Source: Clostridia bacterium (GTDB taxonomy: Bacteria > Bacillota > Clostridia > Oscillospirales > CAG-272). Taken from it: 41,100 bases of DNA. Within the stretch, counting starts at the first letter, position 1. The number at the start of each line of letters is the position of its first letter. Position numbers and translations under genes: made by a program. Shown here one piece after another: positions 33,601 to 39,768 of the stretch. The stretch spans positions 1 to 41,100 of the forward strand of contig JAFTON010000054.1 of the NCBI GenBank assembly GCA_017463765.1, in the 5' to 3' direction. The notes beneath the pieces were generated by a model. The model worked only from the letters and a program-made list of their open reading frames with translations, was not told the origin of the DNA and searched no databases.

Positions 33601-35849
33601 CTTACAACAGCCTCAACGTAAACGTTCTCACCGTAAATATTCTTGAACCAGAGAGAAGTATCGATGTTACCGAAGCTGTATGCGTACTCGCCATTCTCGT
33701 CAGAGCCGAACTCCCAGAGACCTGTGTGGGAGAATCTTTCAACGTCACCCATAGTAGTGCCGTCGATTCTCTGGTAACCCATTGCTGTGAGCATGTTGTT
33801 TGCCCAGATGGGATAACCAACGTCTCTGTTGAAGTGTAAACCGTCACCGAACGCGTCCTCTCTTGCAGCACCGTTAAGGTCGAAGGAGGAAGTCTGGTCG
33901 ATGTATGTGAGCCAATCCTTATCGGCAGCATACTCTGCAACGCCTGCGTTAATTACCTTATAGTCTGCATACTTGCCTGCAAACATGGTATTGGGAACAA
34001 GGCTGTTCCAGTAGATTGCAGCATTGGGATAAATCTCGTGATAAAGCTCAAACATAACTTTAAGCTTTTCAAGAACCTCCACGGGATCTGCACCTGCGTC
34101 ATCGATGTCGTTTACACCAATGTGGAAGGCGATCTTTGCGGGAGTGTAAAGGATTCTCATTTCGGGAGCCTTGTCGATCCAGTACTGAACCTTAGTTCCA
34201 CCAACACCTACGTTAGCATATGTAGCCTTGGTGTAGGAAAGAGCGTTACCGATACCGTCGTTCTTCCAGAAGTCCATATAGCTGTCGCCTGCGAAGAGGA
34301 TATCGATAGCCTCTGCATCCTTGGCATCCTGCTTCTTATCAGCCCAACCGTCAGCCTCTGCGTCTGCAGATGCGAGATAGTCGGTAACCTTAAGGTCTAT
34401 ACCGAAGCTCTTGATACCGAAGTGAAGGTTTTCATTGTAGGAGCCGTAATAAACTGTCTTGATGAGCTCACCGTTTGCGTACATATGTACCCAACCGTCC
34501 TGATATACCATTTCCATAACGATGGACTTGGTCTCAAGATTGAACACACCGTTCTTAGCAGTTACCCAAGAACCGTATTCAGCGCCCTGACCGATGTTAT
34601 AACCAACGTCGGTACCGATAATGTTATCAACAGTATTGCCACTGTTTCCGGTCATAACGGCATCAACGTAGAAATATACACCCTTCTTGCTTGCGCCGTC
34701 GAAGAGCATAAGACCAAATTTAGGCCACTGGTCGTTCTGATTGGTAACGCCGGTAACCGTAAAGGTAGCCTTTACATACATTTCGTTTGCGCTTACACGG
34801 TAGAATACAATGTTATTATCATTGTTATCGTGGCCGTTAAGATTAACTTCTCTGTTAGGATAGTTTTCTGCATCATCTGCATAGTAGTCCTTGGTGAGAT
34901 CCCAGTAGGGGCTCTGCTCAATCGAACCGAAGGAACCAAGCTGTGCAGCGAGCTGACCGTATTTGTTGTCACGAATTGTGTTATCGTCTGTAAGAACTGC
35001 AAAGCTGTTCTGAGCATCCTCCACTAAACCGGGAAGAGTTGCAACGCTTGCAGGAAGAGAACCGTATGCGCTGTAAACTACGGGACAAACGGTGATAGCA
35101 CCCTTTGCAGTCTCTGCAGTAACGCCAAGCTTTGCATAAGGAACGTTTATCTCTACGTGATAACCGTCAAGCTTTTCACCGTCCTTAGACCAGGTCTCAA
35201 ACTTGGTAGCAGCACCAATATCTGCAGTCTGAAGAACGCCCTCTGCATCTGTTGCATAGGACTTAGCCTCACCGTTCGCACTTACCGAAACCTTAACGGT
35301 CTGACCGTCGGGAAGGAGACCTGCGATAACAGGAAGCTCTTTACTGAAGAGGATAGCTACGCCATCTCTGTCAACCACAGAGGAATCCTCTACAAATGCC
35401 TCAAAAGCGATACCCTCTGCGCCAAAGACCATAGTGATATGTGCCTTTGCAGATGCACCACCTGCGCTCTGAGCCTTGATTTCGAAAGCGCCCTCAGGGA
35501 TCGCTTCGATAAGGTCTGCGCTAAGAGCAAATGTTGCGCCTATCACAACGTCGCTCTCCGGCATAACAAAGCTATTGCCTTCAATAGCCTCGCCGTTTAC
35601 GGTAATGGCAACGAGCTGATAATTTTCGTCTGCCACTGCTTCAACTGTAACCGTATCGCCTGCCTTCGCAGCCTCGTGGTCACACTGAATGCTTCCGTGT
35701 GCGATATTCTCATCGATCGCTATACTGTACTCTACAGGTGTATCGGGCTGGTTATCCGGGAAGATAACGTCCAGCAAGGTACATCCCGTAAGGAGTACGA
35801 AGCACAAACAACAGATGAGTGTCAAAGATAAAATGCCATTTCTTTTCAT
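30621..35849 (-). CDS. 1742-residue multidomain surface lipoprotein: SGNH esterase, PKFGL modules, CBM9-like domains
   Basis: AAGGAG precedes the ATG, and the signal ends in LTGC (Cys23). In order: a bacterial repeat-type beta domain (about 40-108); a beta-rich segment (about 120-290); a PKFGL module (about 305-490); an SGNH/GDSL hydrolase (about 512-692) with FAGDSYMD (Ser523), HIGVND (Asn580) and DGLHFN (Asp669, His672); a second PKFGL module (about 705-870); a CBM9-like domain (about 887-1055); two further bacterial repeat-type domains (about 1060-1210); and three more CBM9-like domains (about 1213-1395, 1397-1570, 1575-1742). The catalytic residues look intact. It probably anchors the cell to a plant polysaccharide and removes ester groups from it. 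It follows GH2 in the operon and precedes the binding protein. The order is unfamiliar to me. Confidence 0.9.
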   Translation of the reverse strand: MKRNGILSLTLICCLCFVLLTGCTLLDVIFPDNQPDTPVEYSIAIDENIAHGSIQCDHEAAKAGDTVTVEAVADENYQLVAITVNGEAIEGNSFVMPESDVVIGATFALSADLIEAIPEGAFEIKAQSAGGASAKAHITMVFGAEGIAFEAFVEDSSVVDRDGVAILFSKELPVIAGLLPDGQTVKVSVSANGEAKSYATDAEGVLQTADIGAATKFETWSKDGEKLDGYHVEINVPYAKLGVTAETAKGAITVCPVVYSAYGSLPASVATLPGLVEDAQNSFAVLTDDNTIRDNKYGQLAAQLGSFGSIEQSPYWDLTKDYYADDAENYPNREVNLNGHDNNDNNIVFYRVSANEMYVKATFTVTGVTNQNDQWPKFGLMLFDGASKKGVYFYVDAVMTGNSGNTVDNIIGTDVGYNIGQGAEYGSWVTAKNGVFNLETKSIVMEMVYQDGWVHMYANGELIKTVYYGSYNENLHFGIKSFGIDLKVTDYLASADAEADGWADKKQDAKDAEAIDILFAGDSYMDFWKNDGIGNALSYTKATYANVGVGGTKVQYWIDKAPEMRILYTPAKIAFHIGVNDIDDAGADPVEVLEKLKVMFELYHEIYPNAAIYWNSLVPNTMFAGKYADYKVINAGVAEYAADKDWLTYIDQTSSFDLNGAAREDAFGDGLHFNRDVGYPIWANNMLTAMGYQRIDGTTMGDVERFSHTGLWEFGSDENGEYAYSFGNIDTSLWFKNIYGENVYVEAVVSIGELRNMDGYPKFGLLVRNESEARWGFIDCFGYPGAINTAAGLASRSPSVAGGNWNWDGVVWGGATGCDFQNGVKLAIAKLGNSVYFLVNDVVYATSSLEGEVYVGYESFNLEATIRNVKTSTDTLEIERKLGLTCQDAVIDGEANDTIWTEEVLANTQKFGDKGDGRYFTVAAVKGTDGVYFLVNTYSFENTRALSANWWENANIEFRFGDNLDTQHYIYVEGVGFNAVKSTASISLAAIKSNGNEGNIYHATFEFFAPYNSFSGYDVNSEEIPVHVWGWVFDEGWGHAMNIGGYPKLTVSAHGLRFERQISVSGTNAGVSVDVQNVARPGDTVVATINVAEGQALDFAKVNGEIVEVVDGKISFVMPNGDAAIEVALKGIGVTNSVVDKTGEGFLSANVNCETATATVGQAVTFTVDGYSEGEAILSVSVNGEAVEAVDGVYSYVVKASDTAIAIKVELDYNPSEAIDGVKGEGYGNPISFKVEDNRSVTVWAKSDDSGVYFYVEAITNGVVTDGAEWWQNHNFEFYLNNGAQCYVNAKGASVGASRSVYNYAQQENGKYLHTVEIYVNKGHINGFNAESVNLNYAFKAPGEAARYEYMINNQWDRTDWWRTSHGTPSRPNPEHVGIGTVGVPECIHITKNGIVHDCERACIDGNLSEYEGKNAFLGQGNDNAKFDFVGYVAEDGVYLAITIYQNNLSASVPEWWLNDNLEIKLLGDRAGFSLIDDFIAGCGPISDYALVRTDGGDSGFAYKTVVELFYEYDFSTAKQATFQVGVNGNGFGGWQSLMWDGNVPYINENGIEWISVFVDWPTAQLYVADKMAAGEGITIDGKADEALYEGLSSITFENVNGAKMVVTGRKLSTGIIVLNTITHTRPATDVIQGTANDWWGLLDVEYRMGGNYSTQMAASVLNNGDWDQYCASKAVTVQNEDGTYTTTFETFLAFTTEYGGMDYDGEVQVCIGGVFETGFTWVRGCGPDTPIYATENGFILK

Positions 35850-35899
35850 TGTTTGTTTCTCCTTTTCTTACAAAAGTTTGAAATTATATTTTAAAAATC

Positions 35900-35951
35900 T
35901 CGGATGGCACTCCGATAATTTTAATCTAATTAATAATGCGTTAATAATGCG
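35900..35951. promoter_or_regulatory. Tandem 11-bp repeats and small hairpin upstream of the giant lipoprotein gene
   Basis: TTAATAATGCG occurs twice in direct tandem (35930-35940 and 35941-35951), one helical turn apart, in the 134-nt gap before the 1742-residue protein gene. Next to it, TCGGA and TCCGA (35900-35915) form a 5-bp hairpin followed on the minus strand by a short T-rich stretch. It may be a regulatory site or weak attenuator; a chance AT-rich repeat is possible. Confidence 0.35.
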
Positions 35952-35983
35952 AGTTTTGTTTTATAATCCGGCTTATTTAACAT

Positions 35984-37732
35984 TCACCTTCCGTTTTTTT
36001 CAAGAATTTTCTTCATCGTAGGCTTATCAAACTTCGATTTATGATCAAAATCAAGCAGTCCGTTTACCTCCTGCTGAACGTCGGTAACCTGGGTGTAACA
36101 GTATCCCGAGCAGTACGGCAGACTGTCGATAGCATCGATAAGCGACTCAAATCTTGCATAAAACTCATCAAGGTTCTTGACACCAACACCGTATCCCCAA
36201 TTTTCCCCCTCGGTATCGGCAACAAACGCCGTACCACCGAACTCCGAAATAATAATCGGCTGTCCCTTATAGGAATAACCATCAGCAAAAGCACCCTTGT
36301 GATGTCCACCCCACTTCTCCATACAGCACTTTTCAAGCGTATCGTAGAAGCCGTGAAGCGTCTCACCATTCTGCTCATAATGATGGATTGTAAGGATATC
36401 ACTGACCGTATGCTCCCAGCCGTCGTTTGTAACCACGGGTCTTGTAGGATCGGTGGCTTTGGTTTTGTAATAAATATCGTTTACAAAATCCTGAACCGTT
36501 TTATTGGTTTTTATCTCCTCAATTCCCCAGCTTTCGTTGAAGGGTACCCAGGTAAGCACACATGGGTGATTTCTCTGTTGCTCAACGGCAAGCAACCATT
36601 CACGCTCAAAGACTTTTCGGCTGTTTTCGGTGTTGCTGTACATCGAGGGCATTTCCGACCAGACAATAAAACCGAATATATCCGAATAATAAAGATATCT
36701 CTCGTCCTCTACCTTCTGATGCTTACGGACTCCGTTGAAGCCCATATCTGCCATATCAACTATATCGTCAATCAGCGCCTGCTCGCTTGGTGGAGTTAGC
36801 AGACTCTCTCGCCAATAGCCCTGATCCAGAGCAAGCTTCTGATACAGCTCTTTACCGTTGAGATAAATCTTCTGATCCTTGATCTCAATTTTACGGACAC
36901 CAAAATAGCTGTTTACCCTGTCACACACCTTGCCATCGCGAAGGAGAGAGATTTCAACCTCATAAAGCTTCGGTTCGAGCACTGCCCAAAGGTGTAAAGG
37001 CTCGCTCTCCGTAAGGCAAAGCTTCAATGTCGCCCGACCGTCCTTAGCCTGTTCAACAACGCTTCCGATATACTTTCCGTCATAGCTTACCTTCACTTCA
37101 GCGCTGCAAGTGGAATCACAAGATATTTTGCAATCAAAAGTAACGCTTCCCTCATCTGCATCCGGCAGGATAACAAGTCCGTTAAGATAGCAATCCGAAA
37201 CAAATTCGATCCACGCCGTCTTATAAATACCTGTGGTATCCGTATACCAACAGCCATAGTTTTTATCCTTGGAGCGTTGCTTTCCACGAGGCTTCTCAAC
37301 GCTGTAATCATCGCATGCCTTAATCGTGATATTATTTTCACCGACCCTTATCGCATCGGTACAGTCAAAGCTGAGCCTGTGATAACCACCGGTGTCGCTT
37401 CCGATAAAAATACCGTTTACCCAGAGAAACGTCTCATAATCGCAGCCCTCAAGATGCAGAATAACCCTGCCCGAAAGATGTTCATCGGTAAGCTCAAGAG
37501 AACGGCTGTACCATACCACGTCATGTCTTTCTTCGGTTCCTATTCCCGACAGAGCCGTCTGATAGGTAAAGGGAACGTTGATCTCCATTCTGTCGGTAAA
37601 TCCACCAGACATCTGAGAATTTTCCAAACCCTCACCGAAAGAAAAATCCCACCTTCCGTTCAGCAGCATATAGCTATCCCGGTAAAGCTGGGGTCTCGGA
37701 TATTCCTTTTTATAATAGTTGATATGCTTCAT
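35984..37732 (-). CDS. Glycoside hydrolase family 2 (beta-galactosidase/glucuronidase type)
   Basis: This 582-residue GH2 has no signal peptide, so it is cytoplasmic. The N-terminal sugar-binding jelly roll (about 15-180) carries LNGRWDFSF, WYSRSLEL and FLWVNGIFIGSDTGGYHRLS. The Ig-like middle domain spans about 180-280, and the TIM barrel follows. Glu400 in WVPFNESWG is the acid/base and Glu497 in IISEFGG the nucleophile. At 582 residues it is the compact form, without the long C-terminal domains of LacZ. GAGG lies 8 nt before the ATG. Compact GH2 members act on beta-galactosides, glucuronides or arabinopyranosides, and the sequence does not settle which. It is the first gene of cluster 2, behind a good promoter at 37866-37894. 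Confidence 0.92.
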   Translation of the reverse strand: MKHINYYKKEYPRPQLYRDSYMLLNGRWDFSFGEGLENSQMSGGFTDRMEINVPFTYQTALSGIGTEERHDVVWYSRSLELTDEHLSGRVILHLEGCDYETFLWVNGIFIGSDTGGYHRLSFDCTDAIRVGENNITIKACDDYSVEKPRGKQRSKDKNYGCWYTDTTGIYKTAWIEFVSDCYLNGLVILPDADEGSVTFDCKISCDSTCSAEVKVSYDGKYIGSVVEQAKDGRATLKLCLTESEPLHLWAVLEPKLYEVEISLLRDGKVCDRVNSYFGVRKIEIKDQKIYLNGKELYQKLALDQGYWRESLLTPPSEQALIDDIVDMADMGFNGVRKHQKVEDERYLYYSDIFGFIVWSEMPSMYSNTENSRKVFEREWLLAVEQQRNHPCVLTWVPFNESWGIEEIKTNKTVQDFVNDIYYKTKATDPTRPVVTNDGWEHTVSDILTIHHYEQNGETLHGFYDTLEKCCMEKWGGHHKGAFADGYSYKGQPIIISEFGGTAFVADTEGENWGYGVGVKNLDEFYARFESLIDAIDSLPYCSGYCYTQVTDVQQEVNGLLDFDHKSKFDKPTMKKILEKNGR

Positions 37733-37865
37733 ACCTATATCCTCACAATTCGCATTTATCAGCTCATTAAACTTTTTGCATATATTTCACAAGAATTCTT
37801 GTTAATAATGCACAATCATCGCTTTAAATATAATAATTTTTTTATAAAAAATAACTATCAACTAT

Positions 37866-37894
37866 ATTAAACCATATATATTTAATTTTGTCAA
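37866..37894 (-). promoter_or_regulatory. Sigma-A promoter for cluster 2
   Basis: Read on the minus strand, TTGACA (37889-37894), a 17-nt AT-rich spacer and TTTAAT (37866-37871) form a near-consensus vegetative promoter. It leaves a leader of about 125 nt before the GH2 ATG at 37732. This is the best promoter candidate for the whole cluster-2 transcript. Confidence 0.75.
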
Positions 37895-38244
37895 GTGTCA
37901 AAATAACCAATTTTTATTTAATATTTCATCTATATTATCTAATTATAAGGTAGCAAATTCTGTATTTTTCACCTGTTTCAGCCTTTTTTCAAAAATTTGT
38001 CAAGGCATAAAACCGTCACTTATTATCAAACAGAACTGTAAATCAATGCTTATTTCAGCTTTTCCGGGAAGAATGATTACACATTTTTAAAAATAATCCA
38101 CGCGTTTTTTATTAGAAAATACAATTTAAACCTGCTATTTGTAAATTATCATTTACGTTTTTGCTCATTATTTATTGTTTTTAAGTCTTTTTTATTCAAA
38201 GTAATTTTTGAAAAACATACTTTTTTAACAATTTCTTGGAGAAT
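37895..38244. other. AT-rich intergenic stretch without a gene
   Basis: This is very AT-rich sequence between the cluster-2 promoter and the GH32 terminator. I see no ORF with a ribosome binding site. A second minus-strand TTGACA near 38000 has no matching -10 at the right distance. It could hold upstream regulator sites for cluster 2, but I cannot point to one. Confidence 0.5.
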
Positions 38245-38274
38245 AAAAAAAGGAGCTTGCACAAGACAAGCTCC
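38245..38274 (-). terminator. Rho-independent terminator of the GH32 gene
   Basis: GGAGCTTG (38252-38259) pairs with CAAGCTCC (38267-38274) around a 7-nt loop. On the minus strand the stem is followed by seven Ts (38251-38245). It lies about 50 nt after the GH32 stop and separates the GH32 unit from cluster 2. Confidence 0.92.
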
Positions 38275-38324
38275 GAAATTTGTATAAATTATATAATGCT
38301 TATCACAAAAAAGTTGCAGCTGAT

Positions 38325-39686
38325 TTAAGCTTTAAGAGAAACATCTGCTCTCTCATAGTGCCATTTTGCAGCTTTAACGGAAATCTCTATGCCATCTGCA
38401 TCCTCGGGAGGATAGATTGTTGAGGTAAGTGATCTGCCGTCCTCAAAGATCTCCACCGAGAAATCGTCCATAACAATCGTCAGGGTGACTTCGCTATTTT
38501 CGGAGAATGGCATACGGCGAATACCGTTTACAGAATCCGAATCCTTCTCTACACCACTGATTTTCTCGCCGGACTTTGAACGGTTAAATACCCATTCCCC
38601 TCCGTTCAGTGTAAGGTCGGTATAATGTGTGCCGTCAGAGCGCAATCTGATTGTCAGGCTCTCAAGGTTGGTCGCATTAAGCGTGATCACGCCTCTTGTA
38701 GCTTTATCCTCAATGCTGCCACAATCTATTTGTTTCTGCACTTCCCCACATTTTACGATTGGCTCCTGGCAGAGTCTGCCGTCTTTAACGTATACCTTTC
38801 TCGGTACTGTCAGCATGCCTGCAAAGCCATATTTCTCGGAGGGTACGTTTCTGTCCCACATATTAAGCCAACCGATGATTAAGGACTCGTCTGCGAAGCT
38901 CTGTGGAGCATACACGTCAAAACCGTAATCCACTATTCCACGGTTTTCTTCAACGAAGCGTCCCGATGAATAATCGATTTTTCCAATGCACCACCTGCAC
39001 GTATGCACGTTAAGGTGTATACCGTTTTCACTGGGCTGGAACTGCTCACAATACAAAAGATAGCCTGCTTCCTCGTTATAATCGGGACATTCTATCATAG
39101 TACCGGCAGAGTCTTTACCGAACAGGTCGTTTACGAACTCCCAGTTAAACAAATCCTTTGATTTATAAAGAAGAATTCTACCCCTGCCCTCTATTTTTCT
39201 TGCAGCAACAATGCACCAGAAGCAGCCGTCGTGATGCCATACCTTCGGGTCACGGAAATCACATGGAGCATAACCATCGGGAAGAAGCTCCTCACCGATA
39301 ACTATACCGTGTTTTCTGAAGGTTATACCATCCTCGCTCTCTGCCAGGCACTGAACCTGTCTTATGCTGTCGCCACCCTGATTTTCGATGAAACCGGTAT
39401 ACATAAGCCACAGCTTGCCATCGTAAGCGATTGCGCTTCCGGAGAAACAACCGTTTTTATCACAGTCGTCACCGGGAGTAAGGGCAACAGGCAGATAGCT
39501 CCAGTTAGTCAGATCGTCGCTGATAACGTGTCCCCAATGCATCGGTCCCCATTTTGTATCATGTGGATAATGCTGGAAAAACGCATGGTATTTACCGTTG
39601 TAGTATATCAATCCGTTGGGATCGTTTATCCATCCGGTTTCTCCGGTTACGTGAAAAGCCGGCTCTTTAATTTTGGTAATTGCCAT
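38325..39686 (-). CDS. Glycoside hydrolase family 32 (fructan/sucrose hydrolase)
   Basis: I take the ATG at 39686; an upstream in-frame GTG (39719) falls inside a stem-loop and lacks a Shine-Dalgarno. The resulting 453-residue protein has no signal peptide and begins close to the family's first motif. GWINDPNG carries the nucleophile Asp22, RDPK the stabilising Asp146 and MIECPD the acid/base Glu199, with FSGSA as a further hallmark. The propeller is followed by the usual C-terminal beta-sandwich (about 330-453). It hydrolyses beta-fructosides (sucrose, inulin- or levan-type oligosaccharides) in the cytoplasm. Linkage preference cannot be read here. It lies 82 nt downstream of the partial modular protein and ends at a strong terminator. 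Confidence 0.95.
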   Translation of the reverse strand: MAITKIKEPAFHVTGETGWINDPNGLIYYNGKYHAFFQHYPHDTKWGPMHWGHVISDDLTNWSYLPVALTPGDDCDKNGCFSGSAIAYDGKLWLMYTGFIENQGGDSIRQVQCLAESEDGITFRKHGIVIGEELLPDGYAPCDFRDPKVWHHDGCFWCIVAARKIEGRGRILLYKSKDLFNWEFVNDLFGKDSAGTMIECPDYNEEAGYLLYCEQFQPSENGIHLNVHTCRWCIGKIDYSSGRFVEENRGIVDYGFDVYAPQSFADESLIIGWLNMWDRNVPSEKYGFAGMLTVPRKVYVKDGRLCQEPIVKCGEVQKQIDCGSIEDKATRGVITLNATNLESLTIRLRSDGTHYTDLTLNGGEWVFNRSKSGEKISGVEKDSDSVNGIRRMPFSENSEVTLTIVMDDFSVEIFEDGRSLTSTIYPPEDADGIEISVKAAKWHYERADVSLKA

Positions 39687-39712
39687 AATAAGTATCTCGC
39701 TTTTTATTGTCT

Positions 39713-39734
39713 CCCCCACCCCGACAGGTGGGGG
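39713..39734 (-). other. Intercistronic stem-loop upstream of GH32
   Basis: CCCCCACC (39713-39720) and GGTGGGGG (39727-39734) are perfectly complementary around a 6-nt loop, a very stable 8-bp GC-rich stem in the gap between the partial modular gene and GH32. There is no T-run after it on either strand, so it is not a classical terminator. Confidence 0.7.
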
Positions 39735-39768
39735 ATGCTGGTTTAATTAATATAATAGTGTCGGATAA

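Noticed and set aside
31659..35027. Several long plus-strand ORFs opposite the giant lipoprotein gene
   Set aside because: They mirror the codon bias of a strongly coding minus strand; the minus frame carries a signal peptide, SGNH motifs and repeated domains.
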